A DNA stretch of 44,879 nucleotides from Vreelandella hamiltonii (GTDB lineage: Bacteria > Pseudomonadota > Gammaproteobacteria > Pseudomonadales > Halomonadaceae). Shown here piece by piece: positions 9,237 to 18,048 of the stretch (its first letter is position 1; each line of letters opens with the position of its first letter). The stretch covers positions 1 through 44,879 of the forward strand of contig NZ_BMXN01000028.1 in NCBI RefSeq assembly GCF_014651775.1. The letters run 5' to 3'. Position numbers and translations under genes: made by a program. The notes under the pieces were generated by a model. That model worked only from the letters and a program-made list of their open reading frames with translations, was not told the origin of the DNA and searched no databases.

Positions 9237-10166
9237 ATGACCCGGGCTGCCATTGATCGGATCACCGTTGCGGATTTTCTCGATTACGGCCAGCGCTACT
9301 GTATCGAATACCGCTTTCCTGCGTTGGCATACCCACTGGAGCGAGCCGGCCAGTTGCCTGTCGCCCAAGGGCGAGTCGAGGAAAGCCTGCTGTTTCCTGG
9401 CGTCAAGCTGGTGCTCTCTGACATCGAGGTCGTGCACCCCTATGCCTCTCACTCTCTGGGCACGGCTGCATGTCTGGTCATCGTCGTGATCGAAGGGCGT
9501 GTACGCCTGGGAACCGACAATGAATGGCACTGGCTGACCGCAGGACAAGCCCATACTGTCTGCCTGAGCGACCAACATTTTCTCGACGCCTACCAGCCAG
9601 AAGGGCAAAGGCTTCGCACCCTCTCGCTCTCCCTTGATGCCACTGCTTTGCAGCAGTGGTGCGGCGAGCCGCTGCCCACCCAGTCCATCACCTGGTCTCT
9701 GCCGCCTGCCCTGCACCTGTCGTTGGAGCATGGCGTTCAGTCGCCCTTGACGGGCCATGCCCGACGCCTATTCTTCCAAGGGCTGGCCCTACAGCTAATG
9801 GCTCAGGGGCTCTCCCGCCCCCACCAAGCGCCGCTTCAGGCCACGGCTTCTCCTGGCCGCTTAGCGGCTATTCGGCGCCTGCTGGAGGAATCCCCCGAAC
9901 ACGAGCATCGACTAGAGGTATTAGCCGCCAGGGCGGCCATGAGCCCCAGTACATTAGTGCGTCACTTCAAGCTGGCTTATGGCTGTTCACCCACCGACTA
10001 CCTGCGCCGATTGCGCCTGAACCGAGCCCGCAAACTGTTGCTCGATGGGCACACCATCCAGCAGGCAGCACACTTGAGCGGTTATCGTCATACCAGCAAC
10101 TTTACGACCGCGTTTCGGCGCGCTTTTGGCGTTTCACCAAGCGCTCTGACGAAACCCTCACCTTGA
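9237..10166 (+). CDS. AraC-family regulator, PchR-like, next to siderophore receptor
   Basis: A 309-residue regulator with a C-terminal AraC/XylS DNA-binding domain: first helix-turn-helix LEVLAARAAMSPSTLVRHF (about 230-248) and second IQQAAHLSGYRHTSNFTTAF (about 277-296) ending FGVSPSALTK. The N-terminal about 200 residues are a ligand domain of the kind found in PchR/siderophore-sensing regulators; I do not recognise the ligand. ATG at 9237 has AGGAG (9224-9228) eight bases upstream. A Fur-like box precedes the gene, and a TonB-dependent receptor gene with its own Fur-like box follows 108 bases downstream, so the likely role is activation of that receptor when its siderophore is present. 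Confidence 0.88.
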   Translation: MTRAAIDRITVADFLDYGQRYCIEYRFPALAYPLERAGQLPVAQGRVEESLLFPGVKLVLSDIEVVHPYASHSLGTAACLVIVVIEGRVRLGTDNEWHWLTAGQAHTVCLSDQHFLDAYQPEGQRLRTLSLSLDATALQQWCGEPLPTQSITWSLPPALHLSLEHGVQSPLTGHARRLFFQGLALQLMAQGLSRPHQAPLQATASPGRLAAIRRLLEESPEHEHRLEVLAARAAMSPSTLVRHFKLAYGCSPTDYLRRLRLNRARKLLLDGHTIQQAAHLSGYRHTSNFTTAFRRAFGVSPSALTKPSP

Positions 10167-10230
10167 GCGCCGCCTGCTGGCTATGCATAACGAATTGCTC
10201 AGCTTGCATAACCCAACGGGACGTTTAAAT

Positions 10231-10248
10231 GGAATAATTCTCATTACC
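10231..10248 (+). promoter_or_regulatory. Fur-like box upstream of TonB receptor
   Basis: GGAATAATTCTCATTACC reads on the other strand as GGTAATGAGAATTATTCC, a good match to the GATAATGAGAATTATT type of Fur site. A second copy of the arm, GAGAATTATCC (10264-10274), lies immediately before the ATG in inverted orientation, so two Fur dimers could bind. The site is 27 bases before the receptor start. Confidence 0.65.
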
Positions 10249-10274
10249 AAAATAATTCACGTCGAGAATTATCC

Positions 10275-12350
10275 ATGCCCCCGTTAAATCGCCTTTCCCT
10301 AGCCGTCGCCATGGCCTCCGTCACACTTTCCATGCCGCTTCAGGCCGATACATCGCTGGAAACCCTCACCGTGACCGCCAGCGCTGCCACGAAGACAGAC
10401 ACACCTTTCATCGAGACGCCACAAGCGGTTTCGCGGGTCGAGCGTGACGATTGGGAGGCCCGTGGCGCAGAAACCGTTCAGCGAGCAGCCGACTACACTT
10501 CTGGCGTCTTCACCAACCAGATCGGTGCTTCCAACCGCTACGACTACCTGGTGCTGCGTGGTTTCGCCGACGGCAGTATCAACAACACGTTCCTGGATGG
10601 ATTGAAGGTCATGAGCGATGGGGGCTCCTATAGCTCACTCTCCATCGACCCTTGGTTTCTAGAGGCCATCGAAGTCGTCAAGGGACCTGCCTCCGTGCTT
10701 TACGGACGCGCCTCGCCTGGGGGATTGGTGGCCCAGACCAGTCGTCGACCCGAATTCGAACCAGGTGGCGAGCTACGACTGCGCGTGGGCAATAACGCTC
10801 AGCGCAGCGCCGCATTTGACGTGACTGGCCCACTGGATGCCGAACGGCGTGTCGCTTTCCGCCTGACGGGGTTGGCGGGGGCTTCCGACACGCAGTTCGG
10901 CCCTGTCGAAGAGCAGCGTTATGCCATTGCTCCGCAGTTGAGCTGGGATATCAGCGACGATACCAGCCTGAACCTCCATGCCTACTTGCAGCGAGACCCT
11001 GAAGGAGGCTATCACTCTGGGCTTCCTTACGAAGGCACGGTGGTAGACCGCAACGGACGACGTATCTCTAATGCCTTCTTCGAAGGCGAGGATACCTTTG
11101 AAAAATTCCGCCGCGATCAAACCATGGTCGGTTACGAATTCGAGCACCGTTTCAACGATGCACTCAGCGCCCGCCAACGGCTGCGCTACACCGAAACCGA
11201 TGTCGAGCTGGATCAGGTATATGCCTTTGGCTGGGCCTCGGCCACCGAACTCGCGCGCTACTACTCTGGTGGCGACGAGTCGCTTGATGCCCTCACCGTC
11301 GACAACCAGCTGGAAGCCAGGCTGTCCACCGGTGCTTTGAACCATACGCTCTTGTTCGGCCTGGACTATCAGCAACGCGACAACGACGTGACCTAGACCT
11401 CAGGCGCCTTCCCGACCATCGATGCGTTCAACCCAACCTACGGCGCAGGCCCCAGCGTCATGTACCCAGAGGTGCGCCAGCACCGTGCGCTGGAGCAAAC
11501 CGGCGTTTATCTACAAGATCAGATGTCCTACGGCCACTGGCACGCCAACCTGGGCCTGCGCCACGACTGGGTCGACATCACCAATACCGACCAGGACAGC
11601 GGTGACACCAGTTCACTGAATGATACCCAGTCGAGTGGCCGCGCCGGGCTGCTGTATCGCTTCGACAGCGGGTTCGCGCCTTATCTCAGCTATACCACAT
11701 CGTTCAGCCCCAACAGCACCACCGACCAGAACGGCGACCTGCTGGCCCCGTCCGAAGGCGAGCAGGTGGAGCTGGGGGTGAAGTATCAACCTCCTGGCAC
11801 TCGCGACCAGTACAGCATTGCCCTCTTTGATATCACCCAAGAGAATGTGGCCACCAAACTGCCCAATGAAACCTTCCATCGCGCCACCGGCAGAATCGAG
11901 TCCCGTGGCGTCGAGCTAGAGGCGCACCATCGGTTCACCGACGCCCTCTCCGTGCAGGCTGCTTACAGCCACACCGATGTCACGTTAGCCAAGACCGACG
12001 ATGCCAATGAAGGCAACCGCAGTAATCAGGTTCCCCGACACCAGTTGGCCGTGTGGGGCAACTATACCTTCCAGTCAGGTGCCTTGGCGGGTGTGGACAC
12101 AGGTCTTGGCCTTCGCTACCACGCAGATATCCAGGCCGATGATGCCAACACCGAAAAAGTGCCCAACTACACCCTGGTCGATGCCACCTTGGGCTATGAC
12201 CTGGGTCGCGTGGGCCTCGACAACATGTCAGCGCGGCTCAATGCCACCAACCTGCTGGATAAAGAGTACGTGGCCTCCTGCTACGACCTGAATTTCTGCT
12301 ATTTCGGTGCCGAGCGCAGCGTCACAGCCTCGTTCCACTACTCGTTCTGA
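10275..12350 (+). pseudogene. FhuA/FoxA-type TonB-dependent siderophore receptor with internal TAG
   Basis: Outer-membrane receptor for a hydroxamate-type siderophore. Signal peptide MPPLNRLSLAVAMASVTLSM..LQA, TonB box LETLTVTA, plug domain with VKGPASVLYGRASPGG, then the barrel, closing with YVASCYDLNFCYFGAERS and a terminal Phe, as in FhuA/FoxA/FcuA receptors. The frame is continuous over about 690 codons except for one TAG at 11394-11396, between NDVT and TSGAFPTIDAFNPTYG. Both halves are otherwise undamaged, so the stop is either a very recent nonsense mutation (for example TGG to TAG) or a base error. As written, only the plug and part of the barrel would be made, which could not form a receptor. 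AraC regulator and Fur-like boxes lie upstream. Confidence 0.85.
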
Positions 12351-12538
12351 ACGACCCTCTCCCGCAGCCTCATGACATGAGCGGCTGACTGACAGTCAGA
12401 CATCCAGCCGCTCGCTATCATCGAGTGTTGCTTTCAAGGCAACAAACTCACCCTGCCAGGCACTCGTTCCTGCCCGTCAAGTCGCTTAGCGTTATAGAAG
12501 CCCATAACGATACAGACAACGGCACCAGAGGACAGGAA

Positions 12539-13708
12539 ATGCCTTATTCCCCCTTTTTCAATGACGCACAGATCGAAGCAGCAGTTGCCATCCGGCACCA
12601 GCTGCACCAACACCCAGAGCTGAAGTTCGAGGAAATGCAGACCGCCCGCCTCGTGGCCCAGCGCTTGCGCGACCTGGGGTATCACGTGACCGAAGGTTTG
12701 GCGACCACCGGCGTCATGGCCGAGCTGGACACCGGCCGCCCCGGCCCCGTGATTGCCTTTCGGGCCGATATGGATGCCCTGCCCATCAGGGAAGCCAACG
12801 CGTTCGAGCACCGCTCCCAGCGCGACGGGCTGATGCATGCCTGCGGCCACGACGGGCACACCGCCACGCTGCTGCTGGCCGCAGAAGCCATCATCGCCCA
12901 GCGCGACCAGCTTTGCGGCTACATCAAGCTGCTGTTTCAACCCGGTGAAGAGGGCGGCAACGGTGCGGATAAAATGGTCAAGGCCGGCGTGCTCCAGCAC
13001 CCGCAGGTAGAGGCCATTTTTGGCTACCACAACCGCCCAGGCTTTCCCGCAGGGCAGCTGTTCGTCAAACCCGGCCCGGCCATGGGCGGTAACGATACCT
13101 TCAAGATCACCTTGTCGGGCGTATCGGGCCACGCTGCCATGCCGCATCTGGCGGTCGACCCCATTTATGTGGGGGCGTCGCTGGTGCAGCAGTTGCAAGG
13201 GCTGGTGGGCCGCCACAAATCACCGTTGGAAGCTGGCGTGATCACCGTGGCCGCCTTTCATGCGGGCGATGCCGCCAATGTCATTCCGGGCACGGCAGAG
13301 CTGCTGGTCAATATTCGCAGCGACCGTGAAAGCTCGCGCAACTCTCTGGTGGGCAAACTGGAACAAGTGGTGGCCGGGGTGTGTGCCGCCCACGGCGCCC
13401 ACTTCTCGATGGAGCATCAGCACCAGATTCCGCCGCTGGTCAACGACGACGAATGGTCACGGCAGGTGCTGGCCATCGCTACCGAGCAGGGGGTCAGCCC
13501 AGACATCCAACAGCTGGATTACATGCCCACCATGGGCGCCGAAGATTTTGCCTTCTACCTGCAAGAGGTGCCTGGCTGCTTCTTCTTCGTGGGCAATGGC
13601 GACAGCGCGTACCTCCACAACGAACATTACGACTTCAACGATGCCATCTTGCCGGTGGCCGCCGGGATGTTCGTCGCGCTGGCCCGTTCACTGCTCCAGC
13701 GCCGTTGA
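12539..13708 (+). CDS. M20D-family metallo-amidohydrolase (aminoacyl/aminobenzoyl-amide hydrolase type)
   Basis: A 389-residue zinc/manganese amidohydrolase of the hippuricase/IAA-amino-acid hydrolase/AbgB group. Metal-binding residues visible: C102 and H104 in MHACGHDGH, E137/E138 in QPGEEGGNG, H164 in GYHNRPG and a His in LHNEHYDFND; the dimerisation domain contains GVSGHAAMPH. The ATG at 12539 is preferred over an upstream TTG because it has GAGGACAGGAA just before it and begins at the family start (residues before it show no resemblance). An AbgT-family transporter gene follows 51 bases downstream, suggesting import and cleavage of an N-acyl amino acid such as p-aminobenzoyl-glutamate, by analogy with the abg system; a single subunit replaces AbgA/AbgB. 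Confidence 0.9.
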   Translation: MPYSPFFNDAQIEAAVAIRHQLHQHPELKFEEMQTARLVAQRLRDLGYHVTEGLATTGVMAELDTGRPGPVIAFRADMDALPIREANAFEHRSQRDGLMHACGHDGHTATLLLAAEAIIAQRDQLCGYIKLLFQPGEEGGNGADKMVKAGVLQHPQVEAIFGYHNRPGFPAGQLFVKPGPAMGGNDTFKITLSGVSGHAAMPHLAVDPIYVGASLVQQLQGLVGRHKSPLEAGVITVAAFHAGDAANVIPGTAELLVNIRSDRESSRNSLVGKLEQVVAGVCAAHGAHFSMEHQHQIPPLVNDDEWSRQVLAIATEQGVSPDIQQLDYMPTMGAEDFAFYLQEVPGCFFFVGNGDSAYLHNEHYDFNDAILPVAAGMFVALARSLLQRR

Positions 13709-13759
13709 GCGACACCTCCAACACGATTGCAATAACAACGTCTCAACAAGGATTCACTC

Positions 13760-15265
13760 ATGCAAGGTGTTCTGACTTCCATTGAACGGGTGGGCAACAA
13801 GCTGCCGCACCCCTTTATTCTGTTTACTGTGCTCGCCGCCCTGGTGGTCGTGGTCTCGGCCCTGCTGTCGGCACTGGGCGTCTCGGCCATCAACCCCCAA
13901 ACCGGCGACGAGGTCGTCGTGCGCAGCCTGCTATCGGCCGAGGGGGTCGAGTTCATGCTGACCAGCGTGGTCAGCAACTTCGTGAACTTTCCGCCGCTGG
14001 GGCTGATTCTGGTGGTGATGTTCGGTATCGGCCTGGCCGACAAGGTGGGCTTGATGTCGACGCTCATGCAGGTCAGCGTGGCCAAGGCTCCCCCGTCACT
14101 GCTGACGTTTTGCGTCTTCATGGCAGGCATTTGCGGCAGCATTGCATCAGATGCCAACTACCTGATTTTGATCCCCCTGGCGGCCATGGTCTATTACTCC
14201 GTTGGCCGCCACCCGGTGGCCGGGGCCGCGGCGGCCTATGCCGCCGCCGGGGCTGGCTTCGATGCCAGCCTGTTCATCACCGTCGGGGATGCGCTGTTCG
14301 CGGGCATCACCACGGAAGCAGCGCGGCTGGTCGACCCCGAGGCGTATGTCTCGCCCGTCGACAACTACTACTTCGTTGCCTGCTCGGTCTTCGTGCTGGC
14401 GATGGTCGGCACCTTGCTGATCGACAAGGTCGTGGAGCCCCGCCTGCAGCGCACGCTGCCCATGAGCAAGGACTTCAAGACCGACGTGGTAACCCCTGAG
14501 CTGACCGCTTCGGAACGCCGGGGCCTCAAGCGCGTGGGGCTGGCAACGCTGGCGTACATCGCGCTGGTGTTACTGGCCGTGTTGCCGGAGGCCTCACCGC
14601 TGCGCAACGATGACGGCGGTTTGATTCCCTCGCCGTTTTTGAGCTCTCTCGTTCCGCTGATGTTTCTCTACTTCGTGACGATTGGCCTGGTGTATGGCAT
14701 CACCACGGGCAAGATCACCAGCAGTCGCGACGTTCCGCAGCGCATGGCCGAATCTGCCAGCGACCTGGCCCCCACGCTGGTGCTGTTCTTTGCCATTTCC
14801 CAGTTCATCGCCTATTTCGGCTGGTCGGCACTGGGGCAGTATATCGCCATCGAGGGCTCCAACATTCTCCAGAACACGGGCTTCACCGGGCTGCCGCTGG
14901 TGGGCGCGTTCATCGTCATGAGCGCCACCCTCAACATCTTCATGACCAGCGGCTCGGCCCAGTGGGCGCTGATGGCACCGGTGTTCGTGCCCATGCTGAT
15001 GATGATCGACTTCGACCCGGCCTTCGTGCTGGCGATGTTCCGCATCGGCGACTCCAGCACCAACATCATCTCGCCCATGAGCCCCTACTTTTCGGTGGCA
15101 CTGGTGTACATGCAGCGTTACAAACCGGACATGGGGCTAGGCACCTTGATCGCCACCATGCTGCCCTTGGCCATGGGCTTTTTGCTAGCCTGGTCGGCGT
15201 TTCTGATGTTCTGGTTGATGATGGGCTGGCCCATCGGCCCAGGGGTCTACATGATGGCGAACTAG
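13760..15265 (+). CDS. abgT: AbgT-family transporter
   Basis: A 501-residue inner-membrane protein of the AbgT/MtrF/YdaH family. It starts MQGVLTSIERVGNKLPHPF, the typical family opening, has about ten or more hydrophobic segments, and contains the conserved SDANYLILIPLAAMVYYSVG and GDSSTNIISPMSPYF blocks that line the substrate and sodium sites in this fold. E. coli AbgT imports p-aminobenzoyl-glutamate; MtrF and YdaH have also been reported to export sulfonamides, so direction is not certain. AAGGA lies seven bases before the ATG. Cotranscription with the preceding amidohydrolase is likely. The stop codon is only two bases from that of the opposing LysR gene. Confidence 0.92.
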   Translation: MQGVLTSIERVGNKLPHPFILFTVLAALVVVVSALLSALGVSAINPQTGDEVVVRSLLSAEGVEFMLTSVVSNFVNFPPLGLILVVMFGIGLADKVGLMSTLMQVSVAKAPPSLLTFCVFMAGICGSIASDANYLILIPLAAMVYYSVGRHPVAGAAAAYAAAGAGFDASLFITVGDALFAGITTEAARLVDPEAYVSPVDNYYFVACSVFVLAMVGTLLIDKVVEPRLQRTLPMSKDFKTDVVTPELTASERRGLKRVGLATLAYIALVLLAVLPEASPLRNDDGGLIPSPFLSSLVPLMFLYFVTIGLVYGITTGKITSSRDVPQRMAESASDLAPTLVLFFAISQFIAYFGWSALGQYIAIEGSNILQNTGFTGLPLVGAFIVMSATLNIFMTSGSAQWALMAPVFVPMLMMIDFDPAFVLAMFRIGDSSTNIISPMSPYFSVALVYMQRYKPDMGLGTLIATMLPLAMGFLLAWSAFLMFWLMMGWPIGPGVYMMAN

Positions 15266-15267
15266 CC

Positions 15268-16173
15268 TTACTGCATCGCTTTCATCAGCTTCCACAAATA
15301 GTCGGCAGCGGGCGACAGCCTTCTGCCGACGCGACGTACCAGATTGCCCTGGCTACGGGCGGCCATGGGGTGATCGATGGGCACCGCCTGCAGCAACCCT
15401 GCCTCGATCTCGCTGCGCGCCGCCGCCGCCGTCATGAACGCGACCCCCACCCCCGCACTGGCCATGCGCCGGGCCACCGAGTGCAAATTGCAGCGATACG
15501 CAGGCGTGGCTGGCTGCCCCGCTGCTGCAAACAGGGCATTCACGAACTGCTGCGACCCGGACACCTCCGGCAGGAAGATCAACTTCTGCTGCAACAGCTC
15601 TGCCACGCTCACGCTGGACTGCCTGGCCAAAGGGTGAAACGGCGCCACCAGCGCACACAGCGGCCCCCGCTCGAACGAGTGCACCACCAGCCGAGGGTCC
15701 GAAATAGGGCCATAGGTAATGGCGATGTCCACTTCATCGTTCGCCACCATGTCATGGGGTTCACGCGGGTAGTAGATGCCGGTCTTGATCTCGATCAGCA
15801 CCTCAGGGTAATGCTCGGCAGCGCGCCGCATCACGTGATTGATGAAACTGTCCACGAACCCATCCCCCACCGACACCACGACCTTGCCCGCCTGCAAATT
15901 GCGCAGCCGCGCCAGCGTATCGGTCAGCTCGGCATTCAAGCGCCGCTGGGCCAGAAAGCCTTCCACGACCAACTGGCCAGCCTCGGTAAGCATCACATGA
16001 CGCCCCTGGCGCTCCAGCAGCGCCATGCCCAGCGCCTGCTCCAGCGAGCGCACCTGCCGACTCACCACGGAAGGGTTCAGCTGAAGATGCTCGGCCGCCG
16101 CGCGAATCCCCCCACAGCTACTGACTTCCAGCAGGTAGAAGGCCCGTTTATCGAGAAGGGTCATAGGCGTCAC
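15268..16173 (-). CDS. LysR-family regulator flanking abgT and TRAP operon
   Basis: A 301-residue LysR regulator with helix-turn-helix GGIRAAAEHLQLNPSVVSRQ (residues about 20-39) and a C-terminal effector domain. It is convergent with abgT and divergent from dctP of the TRAP-dipeptidase operon, with 231 bases in the divergent gap, so it most probably controls the TRAP operon and perhaps also the M20-abgT pair. It resembles the LysR protein at 20092-21015 in the unusual dimer helix start and in the VGDGF/VGEGF segment after the linker, so the two look like paralogues bracketing the operon. Confidence 0.88.
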   Translation of the reverse strand: MTPMTLLDKRAFYLLEVSSCGGIRAAAEHLQLNPSVVSRQVRSLEQALGMALLERQGRHVMLTEAGQLVVEGFLAQRRLNAELTDTLARLRNLQAGKVVVSVGDGFVDSFINHVMRRAAEHYPEVLIEIKTGIYYPREPHDMVANDEVDIAITYGPISDPRLVVHSFERGPLCALVAPFHPLARQSSVSVAELLQQKLIFLPEVSGSQQFVNALFAAAGQPATPAYRCNLHSVARRMASAGVGVAFMTAAAARSEIEAGLLQAVPIDHPMAARSQGNLVRRVGRRLSPAADYLWKLMKAMQ

Positions 16174-16404
16174 CAGAATCGTCTCCAGGCGTGGAAAAGG
16201 CGCTCTTTCGTTGCAATTAAAACAACACCTTCAGGATTGCATAGTCAACACGACAACCTCTACGCTGCTTGAGAGGCCCGTGACTGCCAGCCTATTCGTT
16301 TAACTGACAACTCACAGCAGTTTACTCGGCTCATGACTTATTAAAAAAAACAGCGTCACAACAACTTCCCGTCGTCATCTCGCACGGGAACACAGGAGAC
16401 GAAC

Positions 16405-17445
16405 ATGATGTTTGATGCATCTCGCAAGTCGATCAAAACACTAGCCACTGCCTGCCTGGTGGGTAGCACCATGATGGCCACACAGGCCATGGCGCAAACC
16501 ACCATCAACCTGGGTTACAACGGCGCACCGGACCCCGATAAAAATGCGGTACATGTGTTTGCCACCAACCTGCAATCACTGGTCGAAGAGAAAACCAATG
16601 GCGAGATCCAGCTTCGCCTTTACCCCAATAGCATGTTGGGTGAAGAGCAGGAGCGCATGGAGCAGACCATGAGCTCGCCCATGCTGAATATCGCGTCCTT
16701 TGCAGGCGTGTCGCCGATTGCCGATGAAATTTTTGTCAGTGCCATCCCGTTTCTATTCGATGACTTCGATGCTGCACGCGACTTCTTCGATGAAGGCAGC
16801 TATTGGCAGGAAGTCGAGAAAGTCGTCAAAGAGCGTTCAGGCATCGACATGTTGGCGGTCGTTGAAGAGGGCGGCTTTTTAGCTTTTACCAACAACAAGA
16901 CGCCTATCTCTCACCCTGATGACTTCGCAGGTCTGCGCTTTAGAGCCATGGACCCCAGCCAGGTCGCCCTGTACGAAGCCTTTGGCGCATCCGGCACCCC
17001 CATCCCGTGGACTGAAGTGTATATGGCGCTGCGTACGGGCGTCGCCGATGGCCAAATGAATCCCCCCATGTACATCATTCTGGGCAGCCTGCATGAGGTA
17101 CAAACCTACCTCACGCTGGCCAACATCCAGTACTCCAATCAGTTTCTGGTGGGTAACGGCCAGATGATCGAGAGCTGGGAGGAAGAGACGCGCAACGCTT
17201 TCCTGGAAGCCGTCGCGGAAGCCAACCAGCAGGCTCGCGAGCATAATGAGGCCCAGGTCGAAGAACGCATTGCCTACCTGGAAGCGCAAGGCATGGAAGT
17301 CATTCGCCCCTCGGAGGAAGAGCTGCTGGCCTTTCGGGAAATTGGTCAGCCCGCTTACCTCGAATGGCTCAGCGAACGCGGCATTGACCAGCACTGGATA
17401 GCACTGGCTCTGGAAGATGCCGGGCAAGAAGAGCTGCTCGACTAG
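16405..17445 (+). CDS. dctP: TRAP transporter substrate-binding protein DctP (peptide block)
   Basis: Periplasmic receptor of a tripartite ATP-independent transporter, 346 residues. A signal peptide ends near ATQAMAQ (about residue 31). The mature protein has the DctP-type LYPNSMLGEEQERMEQ segment, the FLFDDFDAARDFF region, LRFRAMDPSQ carrying the conserved arginine that usually clamps a substrate carboxylate, and VADGQMNPP. AGGAGA precedes the ATG at 16405 (a second ATG follows directly). It is the first gene of dctP-Q-M-dipeptidase; the partner dipeptidase suggests a D-Ala-D-Ala-like or other small peptide ligand, which is inference from context. Confidence 0.92.
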   Translation: MMFDASRKSIKTLATACLVGSTMMATQAMAQTTINLGYNGAPDPDKNAVHVFATNLQSLVEEKTNGEIQLRLYPNSMLGEEQERMEQTMSSPMLNIASFAGVSPIADEIFVSAIPFLFDDFDAARDFFDEGSYWQEVEKVVKERSGIDMLAVVEEGGFLAFTNNKTPISHPDDFAGLRFRAMDPSQVALYEAFGASGTPIPWTEVYMALRTGVADGQMNPPMYIILGSLHEVQTYLTLANIQYSNQFLVGNGQMIESWEEETRNAFLEAVAEANQQAREHNEAQVEERIAYLEAQGMEVIRPSEEELLAFREIGQPAYLEWLSERGIDQHWIALALEDAGQEELLD

Positions 17446-17526
17446 CCTCTCGTACTGCGCTCATCCACTCAGCGGGGACAATGGTCAAGCCGTCCTCGCT
17501 GACTTCACCTTGCGGACAAGACTCTC

Positions 17527-18048
17527 ATGCACGCGCTTCGAACTCGCATGCTGGCGGTGACCCGCCCGCTTTCCCTGACGGTGGCTGCCCTACTGCTGCT
17601 CACCAACCTGGGGGTCATCATTTATGGCGTCATCATGCGCTACTTCGTCGGTGGAGCCCCCATCTGGACTGACGAACTTTCCCGCTTTCTCATCATTGGT
17701 ACGGTACTCATCGCTGCCGGGGCCGTGTGGGTCGAAGGCAGCCATATGCGTGTCGCATTGATGGAGCGCCTGCTGCCTGCACCACTGGCACGTTTGCTCA
17801 ACCTCTATCAATGGCTGTTGACCCTGGGCGTGGCCGTGGGGGCTGCCTGGGTAAGCTATCGCTATGCGCAGTCGGTCAGCATGTTTACGACGTCAGGGTT
17901 AGGCGTAAGCCGCACCCTGCCGCTCATGTCCATGCCGATTGGGTTTTCGCTGTTGGCCTGGCACGTCTTTTGGTATGGGCCCGCGCCGCTGCCAGGCCTT
18001 CTGGAGCCCACTCCCCAAGAGCAAACCGATGCAGGGGAACCGTCATGA
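17527..18048 (+). CDS. dctQ: TRAP transporter small permease DctQ
   Basis: A 173-residue membrane protein with four predicted helices, including LSLTVAALLLLTNLGVIIYG and a conserved WTDELSRFLIIGTVLIAAG block that is the DctQ signature, followed by EGSHMRV. It begins 81 bases after the dctP stop. Its TGA overlaps the ATG of dctM (ATGA at 18045-18048), implying translational coupling. It joins DctM in the inner-membrane complex. Confidence 0.9.
   Translation: MHALRTRMLAVTRPLSLTVAALLLLTNLGVIIYGVIMRYFVGGAPIWTDELSRFLIIGTVLIAAGAVWVEGSHMRVALMERLLPAPLARLLNLYQWLLTLGVAVGAAWVSYRYAQSVSMFTTSGLGVSRTLPLMSMPIGFSLLAWHVFWYGPAPLPGLLEPTPQEQTDAGEPS

Noticed and set aside
11394..11396. Recoding of TAG (pyrrolysine or suppressor readthrough) in the receptor
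   Set aside because: No recoding signal or pyl gene is visible and a simple point mutation or base error is far more likely.
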